Below, one piece after another: positions 24,178-33,004 of a stretch of 64,000 nucleotides of DNA (the first letter of the stretch is position 1; each line of letters starts with the position of its first letter). The stretch is from Pseudomonadota bacterium (GTDB lineage Bacteria; Pseudomonadota; Alphaproteobacteria; Micavibrionales; UBA2020): positions 1 through 64,000 of the forward strand of contig JAEXMB010000033.1 of the NCBI GenBank assembly GCA_023444705.1, in the 5' to 3' direction. The notes beneath the pieces were generated by a model. The model was given only the letters and a program-made list of their open reading frames with translations. It did no database searches and had not been told where the DNA came from. Position numbers and translations under genes: made by a program.

Positions 24178-24271
24178 CCAGCTGACCGTTGTGATAACTG
24201 GCCCTGACGACCATCCACAGCAGCAACGCGCAGGCGCAGCATAAAACGGCGAGCGCTATTGTAGCGCTCAT
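24056..24271 (-). CDS. Rz-like inner-membrane spanin (i-spanin)
   Basis: 71 residues: an N-terminal membrane helix (about 4-24, ALAVLCCACALLLWMVV) followed by a charged helix (DERHDNDEEQRKTVIQ and RDRLLRDAVFARRV). Size, topology and the nested Rz1-like frame fit an Rz-type spanin, here short. Its start overlaps the holin stop (ATGA). Confidence 0.7.
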   Translation of the reverse strand: MSATIALAVLCCACALLLWMVVRASYHNGQLDERHDNDEEQRKTVIQAAHVRDRLLRDAVFARRVRARFTR

Positions 24272-24453
24272 GCCTTTTTATCCGGCGTCAGTGCGGCGAT
24301 CAGTCCGGCCACAGCACTGCCCGCCGCGATGATTGCTTCCTGTTGCACGTCACTGATGACAAGCCCCGCTGCCGTTACCAGCGAAATCAGACCAATCCAG
24401 GTCGAACGTTCGCGCAGGCGCAACAGGATAAACTCCAGCACATCGTGGATCAT
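24268..24453 (-). CDS. Phage holin-like protein
   Basis: 61 residues from the ATG at 24453. Two hydrophobic segments (TWIGLISLVTAAGLVI and AIIAAGSAVAGLIAAL) are separated by a short polar turn, with a basic C-terminal end (TPDKKA). This is a class II holin layout. It overlaps the endolysin-like stop (TAATG) and the Rz-like start, giving a compact endolysin-holin-spanin cassette. Confidence 0.75.
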   Translation of the reverse strand: MIHDVLEFILLRLRERSTWIGLISLVTAAGLVISDVQQEAIIAAGSAVAGLIAALTPDKKA

Positions 24454-24929
24454 TATACATTTTCCTTCTGTTTGATTTCGCTCATCACCATCGCGCACGC
24501 CGCTGTGTAGACGCTGTTGGCGTACCAGTCGGCGGGATAGTCTTTGGGTGCCGGTCCGTTTTCATGCCGCGTAATGGCGCGCGCCAGCGTGACCAGCACA
24601 TCACTGCGACGCAGATCAAGCGGTGTCATACGCTCCACCCCCAAGCGCCGCGCAACCTGGTGGATATAGGCATCCGTTGCATTTTCATGCGGCGGGGCAT
24701 AGCGGTTGATCAAAGCCGTCACGCTGTCGAGGCCGTATTTGAAATGATACGTCAGCAACAGGCGCATCATGGCGCGCAATCCCAACATGGGCGTTTCGAA
24801 TTCGACAAAAGCCGGATCGAACTGAAAATTGCGCTGCCCCTTCCACCGCGTGGACGACAGGCGAATATTGCCGGGATTGTTGTTGCGGATACCGCGCGGC
24901 AAAACCGGCGGCATTTTTGGTGCCGTCAT
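24453..24929 (-). CDS. Phage endolysin-like / structural muramidase-type protein
   Basis: 158 residues. The N-terminal block RGIRNNNPGNIRLSSTRWKG and the following FVEFETPMLGLRAMMRLL are the hallmark of a phage and prophage family usually labelled structural or lysozyme-like protein. Further on, INRYAPPHENATDAYIHQVARRLGV fits the same family. Next to a holin and spanins it is the best endolysin candidate. There is no signal peptide, so release would depend on the holin. Confidence 0.78.
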   Translation of the reverse strand: MTAPKMPPVLPRGIRNNNPGNIRLSSTRWKGQRNFQFDPAFVEFETPMLGLRAMMRLLLTYHFKYGLDSVTALINRYAPPHENATDAYIHQVARRLGVERMTPLDLRRSDVLVTLARAITRHENGPAPKDYPADWYANSVYTAACAMVMSEIKQKENV

Positions 24930-24953
24930 ACTCGTTTGTCCTTGTGATAAGCG

Positions 24954-25181
24954 TCAGGTGCGCTGGCGCAACAGGGTCTCGATGCGCAAGACGCCACCGT
25001 TCAAACCGGCGATTTGCTGTTCCAGCGCGGCCAGCCGTTCGCCGGTATGCTCGTGGCTTGAAATCCACTTTTCGATGTAGTCGACGCGCTTGGTCATCGA
25101 TGCCGCCCACCAGGCCGTTGCGATGAGATGCACTGACAATGTCATCGAAATCGTGGCAAGACCGATCAGATCGCCCGTCAT
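24954..25181 (-). CDS. Small phage membrane protein with coiled coil
   Basis: 75 residues. One N-terminal membrane helix (about 4-28) is followed by a charged amphipathic helix (RVDYIEKWISSHEHTGERLAALEQQ). Such proteins are common beside phage lysis genes and may be accessory holins or antiholins. It starts four bases before the end of the upstream 61-residue gene, so it is coupled to it. Confidence 0.65.
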   Translation of the reverse strand: MTGDLIGLATISMTLSVHLIATAWWAASMTKRVDYIEKWISSHEHTGERLAALEQQIAGLNGGVLRIETLLRQRT

Positions 25182-25363
25182 GCCGGCACCAGTTCAAGCG
25201 CGGCCAGTTGCTGCCACAGGCCTGCGTTGTCCAGACGGCACACCATGACAGGTCCGTCATCTGCGGTTTCAACGATAACGCTATCGGGATCTTCAGTCGC
25301 GGCGACTGAAACGACTGTCAGCGTGCGCGCAAGGGCATTGGGATATGTGTAAATGATTTGCAT
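25178..25363 (-). CDS. Small phage-associated hypothetical protein
   Basis: 61 residues, beta-rich with no membrane helix (MQIIYTYPNALARTLTVVSV, VMVCRLDNAGLWQQL). It overlaps the fibre gene stop and the next start, so it is part of the late operon. It may be a fibre-associated protein or chaperone. No named family. Confidence 0.65.
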   Translation of the reverse strand: MQIIYTYPNALARTLTVVSVAATEDPDSVIVETADDGPVMVCRLDNAGLWQQLAALELVPA

Positions 25364-26352
25364 TATTGTGAATACTCCTCGACAACCATTTGCCAGCGTG
25401 CGATGCCGCCAAACATGCGCCCGGCACCATTGCTGTTGGGACGCGACCAGCCCGATCCGGCGCCGACGCGCAGTTTGTAGGTTATGGGTGAAAGACTGCC
25501 CGGAACATGCTCTGTCAGGATAGACAGGCCGTTCGTATAGTTCGTATCCGGCGCATAGACAGTAGATGCCGCGAATGCGCTGGACTCGCCATGTACGACA
25601 ACAGAGCAGGAAAAATTGGTGGCCAGTCCGCAGGCGCCAAAACCCGCGGCCCTGATAACCATTTTACTGGTCGCAGTCATTGGCGTGATGCTGACACTCA
25701 TGATCTCCGTACCTTCGGTCGAAGTCGGGATCGTATCATCGAACGGCAAAGTCGTCGCCAGAAGCGCATAGCTGCTATATGTCGCGGTTTGCGTCTGCAA
25801 AACGGCCGGCGTTTGTGCCTGCGATGGATTGAGAAGTTTGAAGTTCGCACCGTCGTAACACAGCAGATAGATGCCGTTTGCGCGCAAAGCGCCCGCAATG
25901 GCATTTCCACCGTCAGGCATCTTGACTGCCACTGCGGATAAACCGTCAATGGCCAGTGTGCAGGCACCGGTATTGGTGTGCGCTGCCTTCAGCAAAACCG
26001 TCAGGCCCGCCGTATAGCTACTGACCGTGGGCGACAACGCCGCCGCATAGGCGTTAAGCGACCCGCTGTCGTCATGCAAATGCAGGCCGCGCGACGCCTG
26101 CACCCCCGCATAGGGAAGCACGGTATTCGATCCGGCATTGATCTGTGACAGACAAATCCAGTCAACGCCGTCATACATCTTGAGCAACCACGGGGTCGCC
26201 GCATCGTCAAGCCAAAGCGTGCCGGCCTGCGCGTATGTAGGGGCCGACGGCCCCTTGTGATGGGTCAGCAAGGCCTGCTTGCCGTCGTTGTCTTCCTGGC
26301 GATAGGTCAGGCCGCTTTTATTCGGGCCGATCAGGGGGGGTGCCTGCGACAT
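25363..26352 (-). CDS. Tail fibre-like protein
   Basis: 329 residues. The N-terminal part has the fibre-type pattern APTYAQAGTLWLDDAATPWLL, LKMYDGVDWICL (packaging of a short attachment motif). The middle has beta-strand repeats with GLTVLLKAAHTNTGACTLAIDG, and the C-terminal domain is Ser/Thr/Gly-rich. It follows the tip protein by 24 bases. It would set receptor binding, so it is expected to vary between relatives. Confidence 0.8.
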   Translation of the reverse strand: MSQAPPLIGPNKSGLTYRQEDNDGKQALLTHHKGPSAPTYAQAGTLWLDDAATPWLLKMYDGVDWICLSQINAGSNTVLPYAGVQASRGLHLHDDSGSLNAYAAALSPTVSSYTAGLTVLLKAAHTNTGACTLAIDGLSAVAVKMPDGGNAIAGALRANGIYLLCYDGANFKLLNPSQAQTPAVLQTQTATYSSYALLATTLPFDDTIPTSTEGTEIMSVSITPMTATSKMVIRAAGFGACGLATNFSCSVVVHGESSAFAASTVYAPDTNYTNGLSILTEHVPGSLSPITYKLRVGAGSGWSRPNSNGAGRMFGGIARWQMVVEEYSQ

Positions 26353-26376
26353 TGTATTCTCCTCTTTTTTTGAAAA

Positions 26377-29300
26377 TTAGGCGTGTAGACGCCCATAACC
26401 TTTGGCGACGTAGTCGAACCGACGGCTGACGCCCTCACCCGCCGCGTTGAAAAACCGCAGGTAAAAGCCCGACGGGCCAATATCTTCAACGCGGTAGTAA
26501 TCGCCGCTACTCAGGTCATGCGGCGTAATCTGGATCGCCGGGACATCACGAAACGCATGCGCGAATGAAACCACCGCGCCGCCAGCGTCAAAGCCGCCGA
26601 TACTGGCGCTTTCATAGCGGTCAGGCATGTCGATGCACACCCGCAGGGTTTCGACCACAGGCGTTATTGTTGCGTCACTGCTGCCCAGCAACAGGCGGAA
26701 ACGAAAGGCGCGCGCCGTGTAATCACCGACTGTCAGATCCGACCATGCCGACCATCCGCCTTCCGCCTCCGGTGTATCGACAGTCGTGGAGATTTGCAGA
26801 CGAACCGACCATGCGACAGGATCAACCGTTGAATCCCATGACTCACCCGCATCGACATCGCCCCACTGGTCGACCGATGTACTCATATCAAGACCCTGCG
26901 CACCAATGACGGCACTCACCCGCGAAGTGTAAACCTCACCCAGATCATGGATCGCCATGAACGCATACGCGCCTTCGGCGCGCAGGCCTGCGATGCCGGT
27001 ATCAAGCGAGACAACCGCATCGATATTTTCCAGGTCGTCCATCTCGTCCGCGCCATCCAGACGCAATGCGCCTTCGATACGCGCCAGACCTGTCTTGGTA
27101 CCGACAAAATGATGAGCTGCCTCATCTATAGCGATAACAGCGTTATACCCCTGAAGCACGCCCATCGGCGATTTAGCCACGGCGGCCCGCACGCTGGCGC
27201 GTCCGCCGACATCGACGGCTTTGATCAGATAACTTCCCGGCAGAGCGGGCAGCGCGATTGTCGTCGCATCAAGCGGGACGATCTGCGCGATATCAAGCGC
27301 ATTTGACCACTCGGCACCTTCTGTTTGCGCGCTATGCCTGATGCAGTAATGCGAAAGGTCAATATCACTGACCGCTGGCCAGCGCAGGTAAGCGACATCG
27401 CCCACCACACTGATATCAAGCGCTTCGACATCCGATGGCAGGGCAGAGGTCCCTGCTACCTGATAGCCGCCGATCAGACGCGGCAGGGAGCGCGTGTTAT
27501 TGGCCGCGAGATAGCGGAGCTGGATGTCATAGCGTTGCCCCTCTTCCACACCCACGATCGAGATTTGCGTTGGCCCTTCGCTTAAAATATCGGCAGGAAC
27601 AAACTTGCTCTCGCCCTCACCACGGATCAGCACCTGCGTTGTCAACGGATGGCTGTAAGCAGGCGGAATCAACGTGACAACGATACGCGTGGTCAGTGAA
27701 CCATCCGCATTGCGGATCAGCGATTCTTCACCCGACTGCACCTCCGCAACATCGGGCGCGGGCGGCAGGCGCGCCGCATCATCAAGTGTAATATTGCTCT
27801 TGAAGGGCGGGATCACCCCCTGATCGGCCTGATAAATCTCCGGTGCCGCGTCAACGCATGTCAGACGCGCGCTCAGGTCACCCTGTGGCTCGATCGACTT
27901 AACGACCAGCGCAACGCTTTCCTGACCACTTTCGCCAAACATGACAAGGTCACCCGCTTGCGGTGCCTGCTCCGCTTCAAGTGGCTGCGCCAGCTGTAGC
28001 GTTTTGGACTTGCCCGCAAGTGTTTGCAACCCCACCAGCAGACTGCCGCCTGTTTTGGTGCGGCAACGCAGGCTATAGGACTTTCCGGCCTCTTGGCTTG
28101 TTTCAGTGTCAAGAGCGATAGCGGTAACTTTGCCGTCCTCGTCCGTCTCCAAGCCTGTGATGCGCGCCGATGACAAGCCGAACATCGGCACGTCATGCGT
28201 CAGACGGATTAGATCCCCGCGCGTGCAAACCAGATGTTCGATATCTGCATTGAATTGATAGGTTTCGGGGCGCAGCAACGCCGTGGCCAGATGGTAGCGC
28301 CCGTGCTTCCATGCCTGTTGCGCACTGGTCACACCAGCCAGTTCCAGCGTTTCGTAATGACTGGCCGTGCTTTCGCTAAAGCCATCGGCGAAAACCAGAC
28401 GTTCATCTGCTGTCCACCCCTTGTCGCGGTTGACAAAGCGCACGCGCAGGGCCTGCGGCTGCTCGTCAAAGGCCTTGTGCGCCTCAAAAGCGAAGCTGTT
28501 GCGTGGCGTAAAATGCTGCACAGGGACAGATTGCGCGATATCCTCGACCACCGACCACTTGCCGTCGACAATCGCGGGACTGGCACGGCCAAGCGCTGCC
28601 ACATCTTGCAATACCTCGCGCACCGATGTGTCATAGTTGATGATTGCATCATAGGCATAGCCTGCCTCGCGGCAGCGTCCGTGCCAATCCTCGATTTTCT
28701 GTACGTCCAGGCGCAGGTCGGCCAGCGGGCGGTTGTTGCCCGCCCCCTGCAACACATGGCGATAGATGGCGGCAGGGTTGGACGTCGGCTGCACGATCCA
28801 TTCACTGCCGGTAAAATCAGGGATCAAGGCCTGCACCACACCGTTAAAGCGGTCGACAATGCCGTTGAGCTGGTCGGTCGCCTTGATGCGCAGTGCCGTC
28901 ATCGCCAGTCCCTGCATGCGCACCGGCGCGCTTGAGCGCACGCTGCGCAATGCCGTCCACATGCACTCGTCGAAAATATCGTCATTGGCCGCATCCGCCG
29001 TCAGACGGCGCAGACGCACATCGTATTGGCCTTTTGGCACCTTGAAGCTGACGGCACGGCGTAAAGTCGTGGCCTGTTTGGCCGTGATCGACAGCGGGTT
29101 ATATTTCAGCTTGCCCACCGCAATGGCAAGCTGATCAGCAGCCACGCCTGCACTGACAAGAAAGTCGCCTGATGTTTCAAACGTAACGCCCGCCGCCGAC
29201 GGCAGGCGCTCATCCATCAGCGCGCCGGCAGCAATGACACCCGCAGCGTCAGAGCGGCGCATAACTTTCGCAAGACTGATATACCCCGCAGGCACCGCAG

Positions 29301-30456
29301 GGGGCAGCGCCTCCCCGCTATCAAGCCCCTGACGATGCACATCGCCCGCCAGCACTTTCAGACTGGCCGCAGCGGGGTCGAGGACGACCCGGTCGATGCG
29401 CGTTGTCAAATAACCAATACCGCCACTCACATAAGCCGCAGGCGCTGGCGCCAGCGTGACTGTAGCCGCATCGACCGCACGGAATTCCTGCGCGCCCGTA
29501 CTCCAGTTTTCCGTCCCCGCTGGGGCGTACTGCACTTCGACTTCGACCGTGGCGGGTACCTTGGTACTGCCCTTGAATTTGAACAGACCACGCGCAAACG
29601 TGATGTCAACGGAAAGCTCCTCCGCATCCGCCTCGCTTGTGCGGGTGACATAGCCCGCGCTGTTGCGCAGCACGACCTGAAGGTCATTTTGCAACACAGC
29701 GTTGCTATATAACGTCAGCGGCAGGTCATCCACATACCCCTGCCGCGTTTCGATTTCAACGCCTTCAAATTCGGATAGCGGCGTTTCACCGATACGCAGG
29801 TCGGTAATTTCAAGCGGCCCATAGCCCCAAACAAACAGCATGCGCAGGTATTGGTCGCTGCCCAGCGTTTCGGTATAGGGCAAGGCACCCAGCGGCGGCA
29901 CAAAGCGGTGGCGCCCCAAGACCTTGGGGACACGGGCAAATGCCTCCACGCGGTTTTGCGCGCCATAGATGCTGTAAACCGGCGCGTCTTTCTGGCCCAT
30001 GTTATAGCGTGGCCGGGGCGGCGGCGCGAGCGCGTTCACCGCAAGACGGCCCAGCAGGTTGACGCCGCCCAGAATCAGCCGTGCCGTGCTGATACCAAGG
30101 ATCGAGCCTGTGGCACCCAAGGCCCCGGCCAGCGAAGTCGCCAGCATCGGACTGGCCGCCAGCACCGCAATCGACAACAGCGTGCGCAACGGGTTCTTAC
30201 CCCCGCCGCCACCCTGCGGCACCATACGCACGGTCAGGGTCGTACCCGCCTTGGGGTACACGCGCGCCCAGTCGGATTGCGCGACTACATGGCCGTCGAG
30301 CAACACATGCGCGCACCCGCGCAATACGGGGTCGGGCTGGATGTGCGCCAGCATCGCCGCGAGCGAGGCACCGGCCGTAGCCGTATGCGTCACACGCTCA
30401 AGCGAAAACGGGTGCGGCGCGACGTTGAGCGTAATGTCACTCTGCGGCGTGGTCAT
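26377..30456 (-). CDS. Tail tip / host-specificity protein (J-like, GTA gp15 position)
   Basis: 1359 residues from the ATG at 30456; 30462 is also possible, and both lie inside the end of the NlpC/P60 gene. The N-terminal 110 residues end in VRMVPQGGGGGKNPLR, after which comes a hydrophobic segment with AVLAASPMLATSLAGALGATG. The block APVYSIYGAQNRVEAFARVPKV is typical of phage tail tip protein J, followed by several fibronectin-III-like and beta domains. It would form the baseplate hub and host contact. The order NlpC/P60 then J matches GTA gp14-gp15. It is the largest gene in the window. Confidence 0.9.
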   Translation of the reverse strand: MTTPQSDITLNVAPHPFSLERVTHTATAGASLAAMLAHIQPDPVLRGCAHVLLDGHVVAQSDWARVYPKAGTTLTVRMVPQGGGGGKNPLRTLLSIAVLAASPMLATSLAGALGATGSILGISTARLILGGVNLLGRLAVNALAPPPRPRYNMGQKDAPVYSIYGAQNRVEAFARVPKVLGRHRFVPPLGALPYTETLGSDQYLRMLFVWGYGPLEITDLRIGETPLSEFEGVEIETRQGYVDDLPLTLYSNAVLQNDLQVVLRNSAGYVTRTSEADAEELSVDITFARGLFKFKGSTKVPATVEVEVQYAPAGTENWSTGAQEFRAVDAATVTLAPAPAAYVSGGIGYLTTRIDRVVLDPAAASLKVLAGDVHRQGLDSGEALPPAVPAGYISLAKVMRRSDAAGVIAAGALMDERLPSAAGVTFETSGDFLVSAGVAADQLAIAVGKLKYNPLSITAKQATTLRRAVSFKVPKGQYDVRLRRLTADAANDDIFDECMWTALRSVRSSAPVRMQGLAMTALRIKATDQLNGIVDRFNGVVQALIPDFTGSEWIVQPTSNPAAIYRHVLQGAGNNRPLADLRLDVQKIEDWHGRCREAGYAYDAIINYDTSVREVLQDVAALGRASPAIVDGKWSVVEDIAQSVPVQHFTPRNSFAFEAHKAFDEQPQALRVRFVNRDKGWTADERLVFADGFSESTASHYETLELAGVTSAQQAWKHGRYHLATALLRPETYQFNADIEHLVCTRGDLIRLTHDVPMFGLSSARITGLETDEDGKVTAIALDTETSQEAGKSYSLRCRTKTGGSLLVGLQTLAGKSKTLQLAQPLEAEQAPQAGDLVMFGESGQESVALVVKSIEPQGDLSARLTCVDAAPEIYQADQGVIPPFKSNITLDDAARLPPAPDVAEVQSGEESLIRNADGSLTTRIVVTLIPPAYSHPLTTQVLIRGEGESKFVPADILSEGPTQISIVGVEEGQRYDIQLRYLAANNTRSLPRLIGGYQVAGTSALPSDVEALDISVVGDVAYLRWPAVSDIDLSHYCIRHSAQTEGAEWSNALDIAQIVPLDATTIALPALPGSYLIKAVDVGGRASVRAAVAKSPMGVLQGYNAVIAIDEAAHHFVGTKTGLARIEGALRLDGADEMDDLENIDAVVSLDTGIAGLRAEGAYAFMAIHDLGEVYTSRVSAVIGAQGLDMSTSVDQWGDVDAGESWDSTVDPVAWSVRLQISTTVDTPEAEGGWSAWSDLTVGDYTARAFRFRLLLGSSDATITPVVETLRVCIDMPDRYESASIGGFDAGGAVVSFAHAFRDVPAIQITPHDLSSGDYYRVEDIGPSGFYLRFFNAAGEGVSRRFDYVAKGYGRLHA

Positions 30457-30886
30457 CGGCATATTCCAGATCGTCAAGGTAAGTACGATAGCGATAGATG
30501 GCATCGATGCGTGACGCCCATCGCGCGCCTGTATAGCGTTCAAGCGCGCTGTTCACCCCGCGCTCCACGTGCAGCATCTGGCCATCGCCCGCAACTAGCC
30601 CCACATGCATGGGCTGCCCGCGCATGCGCATGACCAGCACATCGCCAAGACTTTCGTCACCGCGCGCTACACTGCGCCAGTCAAGCGCCTCGCGGCTGAT
30701 CAACTTGCTGATAGAGGCCGCATCAGTGGTGCGGGTATAGTCGGCGACGTAGGACGGCACATGAAAGCCAAACTGCTCGGCCAGCACCAGGCGCACCAGT
30801 CCCCAGCAGTCCAGCCCTGTGCGCTCACGCCCATGTTCCTTGAACGGCAGGCCTATATAGTGGCCAAGCCAGATCGGTATCGCCAT
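30437..30886 (-). CDS. NlpC/P60 cell-wall peptidase of the phage tail
   Basis: 149 residues from the ATG at 30886. The catalytic Cys is in RTGLDCWGLVRLV (about 27) and the His in PMHVGLV (about 94), with a further conserved stretch DVLVMRMRG between them, all typical of tail-tip NlpC/P60 peptidases (GTA gp14 position). It would cut peptide cross-links during DNA entry. A terminator lies 39 bases upstream of the start, so its expression needs read-through or its own promoter. Confidence 0.9.
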   Translation of the reverse strand: MAIPIWLGHYIGLPFKEHGRERTGLDCWGLVRLVLAEQFGFHVPSYVADYTRTTDAASISKLISREALDWRSVARGDESLGDVLVMRMRGQPMHVGLVAGDGQMLHVERGVNSALERYTGARWASRIDAIYRYRTYLDDLEYADDHAAE

Positions 30887-30924
30887 GACGGATGCTCGCT
30901 GTGTGCAAAAGTGAAACGCGCAAC

Positions 30925-30953
30925 AAAAAACCCGCCAGATCATGGCGGGTTTT
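30925..30953. terminator. Terminator inside the late gene block
   Basis: A perfect 12-bp inverted repeat (AAAAACCCGCCA at 30925-30936, TGGCGGGTTTTT at 30942-30953) with a 5-base loop and T-runs in both directions. It closes the small gene at 30977-31225 and lies upstream of NlpC/P60. Confidence 0.88.
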
Positions 30954-30976
30954 TCGGGGAAGAAACTTGAAGCGTA

Positions 30977-31225
30977 TTAACGTCCGCCGGGACGGGGACC
31001 TGCGACAGATTTATTCGCAGCCGCTTGTGCGACCGGCTCTTCGCCACGCTGGACAAAGAAGGCGCTGAGCGTATCCATCGAGCGGCTGTTGTCTGCATAG
31101 GCGCTGATCAATCTTTCGCGCGCACCTTGCTCGCCAACCGCGTGGTCAAGAGAAGCAAACAGCAGGTTGCCCACCTTTGCGGTGTCGGGAGCTTGCTGAT
31201 TGATGAACTGCGATGTCAGTACCAT
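30977..31225 (-). CDS. Small inserted gene in the tail module
   Basis: 82 residues, soluble and helical (ARERLISAYADNSRSMDTLSA) with a Gly/Pro/Arg end. It has an A+T-rich 195-base region before it and a terminator after it, so it forms its own transcription unit between two tail genes, as phage cargo genes (morons) do. No recognised family. Confidence 0.65.
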   Translation of the reverse strand: MVLTSQFINQQAPDTAKVGNLLFASLDHAVGEQGARERLISAYADNSRSMDTLSAFFVQRGEEPVAQAAANKSVAGPRPGGR

Positions 31226-31310
31226 TCTCGACCTCTTGTGTAGTCCCTTCGCATAACCAACGCATCGGCTGGTGTTTAAGTGCCAGCGGGCGGCGTAGTC
31301 TGCGTCAGGA

Positions 31311-31342
31311 AGGCTATCAATTTAACCGATTTTTAATAGCCT
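31311..31342. promoter_or_regulatory. Inverted repeat in the A+T-rich gap before the small inserted gene
   Basis: AGGCTAT (31311-31317) and ATAGCCT (31336-31342) form a 7-bp inverted repeat with an 18-base A+T-rich spacer. It lies in the gap 31226-31420, which holds no other feature that I recognise and must contain the promoter of the 30977 gene. Confidence 0.35.
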
Positions 31343-31420
31343 AGCTGATTTATTTTCACTTTACCATAAGAAAATGAACAGATGGTTTACATAGTAATTT
31401 ATGTGTGGAAAATCATGCTC

Positions 31421-31894
31421 TTAAAATATACCCGGAAACAGGCTGGGGCAAAAACTCCCTGCCGGATAGGGCTCCGCCGTGAAGTCTTCTATGGTTAAAT
31501 CCGCCTCGATCACATGCGAATCATAGCGCACGTTGCGCAGGCGAAAGTCGTGAAAAACAGCCTCCACCACATCTGGCTCGCTTGCGCGCACTACCTCCAG
31601 CGTCAATACGGGCGAGGTCGTCAGCTCGCGCAAAACGGCAACAATCTGCCGGTCCACGTTGTCAATGATCAGACGTGCGCGCGGGGCGCGGCTTTCGTCG
31701 TCATCCGGCAGGGTCAGTTCAAAGGGATAGGCCACATATATGTGGCCACGGCTGACCGTATCGACAGCGTCGCTGCTCACGCGGATAGGTTCGGCAAGGC
31801 TTGCGTGCGTAAAAGTGAGCAAGATGACAAAGGCCTCGCCACTGTCGGCGGCAAAGATCGCCTGACGCGCGCTGGCGGAAAGATTACGGCTCAT
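31421..31894 (-). CDS. DUF1833-like phage tail protein
   Basis: 157 residues. The pattern FVILLTFTHASLAEPIRVSSD, then YVAYPFELTLPDDDESRAPRA and IIDNVDRQIVAVLREL is that of the DUF1833 minor tail protein family. It overlaps the preceding tail gene by four bases. Position before the tip genes equals that of GTA gp13. Confidence 0.82.
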   Translation of the reverse strand: MSRNLSASARQAIFAADSGEAFVILLTFTHASLAEPIRVSSDAVDTVSRGHIYVAYPFELTLPDDDESRAPRARLIIDNVDRQIVAVLRELTTSPVLTLEVVRASEPDVVEAVFHDFRLRNVRYDSHVIEADLTIEDFTAEPYPAGSFCPSLFPGIF

Positions 31895-32247
31895 GGCAAA
31901 ATCTCAAGCTCAAGGCGCACAGTATAATACTGGCCGTTGCATGCGACCAGCTGAGGCGGCTTGCGAAAGCGCGCGCTGACTTCGACATCGCGGCGTGGGT
32001 GAATATAAGCAAACCGCGCACTGCCGCCTGCCAGCGTCGTCATGTAAAACGCCTCCAGCACCCCGGTCTGTGCGCCGGAAAGCAAATAGCTCACCGTCAG
32101 CTCGCTCACGCCCGCACTGCTCCGCTGGCGTGTTTTGGCCGGACCCTGATCCATTTTGGAGCGAATAACCGTATCGGCAAAGTTTTCCTGATAACGGTCA
32201 ACCAAAGGCTTGGCCGGCAGATCAGCCGGCCATGATGGCATCGTCAT
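31891..32247 (-). CDS. Phage minor tail protein
   Basis: 118 residues, beta-rich. The start WPADLPAKPLVDRYQENFAD, the MDQGPAKTRQRSS stretch and the end in LELEILP are typical of a small tail protein of siphovirus-like prophages that precedes DUF1833 (position of GTA gp12). It probably forms part of the distal tail. It follows the short tape-measure-like gene by 20 bases. Confidence 0.72.
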   Translation of the reverse strand: MTMPSWPADLPAKPLVDRYQENFADTVIRSKMDQGPAKTRQRSSAGVSELTVSYLLSGAQTGVLEAFYMTTLAGGSARFAYIHPRRDVEVSARFRKPPQLVACNGQYYTVRLELEILP

Positions 32248-32267
32248 GTTCTCTGTCCCTTCCCTGC

Positions 32268-32582
32268 CTAACGGCCGATCAGCCCGGGCGCCAGCCCGAA
32301 CAGGCTGCGCAACACGCCGGTTGTCTGGCGGCCCTGTGCCAGCGATTGCGCCACCATCTGGTCAATGGTGATCTCAAGCTGCTTTTGGTTCATGACCCCG
32401 GTGGTTTCCCGCGCTGTCACCTGTGCCGAACTGTTGTTGTTCACAATAACCTGCACACCGCCACCTTGCCCCTGCCCCAGCAGGTCTTCGAACACTCCCC
32501 GCAGACCTTGCGTCAACTCCTGGCGCAAAATACGGTTGAGTTCCGTCGTCACGATATCTTCTATGGGCCTGCCTGTACTCAT
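32268..32582 (-). CDS. Very short tape-measure-like tail protein
   Basis: 104 residues. It lies where the tape measure gene is expected. The sequence resembles the end of tape measure proteins: QVIVNNNSSAQVTARETTG, then KQLEITIDQMVAQSLAQGR and RSLFGLAPG. GTA tape measures are already short (about 220 residues); this one is half that and lacks the long helical part. It could be a degenerate remnant, or it could set a very short tail. Confidence 0.6.
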   Translation of the reverse strand: MSTGRPIEDIVTTELNRILRQELTQGLRGVFEDLLGQGQGGGVQVIVNNNSSAQVTARETTGVMNQKQLEITIDQMVAQSLAQGRQTTGVLRSLFGLAPGLIGR

Positions 32583-32587
32583 AACTG

Positions 32588-33004
32588 TTATCCTTTGTCA
32601 TCGGGGAACAAAGCCTGCATCTCTGCCAGAAAAGCAGACGACGGGGCGGCGTGCGCACCCGCTTTCGGTGCCAGACGGCGGTGATGCAATGCCAGTTCAT
32701 GCAGTGTGAGTTCATACAGCGCCGCATGACGCGACAGCCCGCAGGCGACGATAGCAAAATCGCAAAGGGCCTGACGGTCGATTTTCCTGCACCCCGCTGC
32801 ATCCGTATAAAATCCACCCATGTCAAGCAACGGCGCGATAATATCGCACAGCAACCTGCCAAGGGGCGCCGCCTGCGCGTCGGCCTGCCCGCTGTCGGCG
32901 ACCGCGCGCGCAGCAGCGAACAAATCGCCGCAGTCTTCAAGCGCACAGGCCAGTGCAAGCGTGACCGGCAAATATGTTTTTGGCGTAGTCAGGCGCTCGT
33001 CCAT
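32588..33004 (-). CDS. Tail assembly chaperone-like protein
   Basis: 138 residues, helical and Ala/Leu/Cys-rich (CDFAIVACGLSRHAALYELTL, HELALHHRRLAPKAG). It sits between the tail tube and the tape-measure-like gene, the normal place of the chaperone, and overlaps the tube gene by 16 bases. No slippery frameshift sequence with a second overlapping frame was evident. Call rests mainly on position. Confidence 0.65.
   Translation of the reverse strand: MDERLTTPKTYLPVTLALACALEDCGDLFAAARAVADSGQADAQAAPLGRLLCDIIAPLLDMGGFYTDAAGCRKIDRQALCDFAIVACGLSRHAALYELTLHELALHHRRLAPKAGAHAAPSSAFLAEMQALFPDDKG

Noticed and set aside
26377..30456. Possible GTA TIM-barrel domain in the J-like protein
   Set aside because: I could not identify the expected TIM-barrel segment by eye; the protein was left as a general J-like tip protein.
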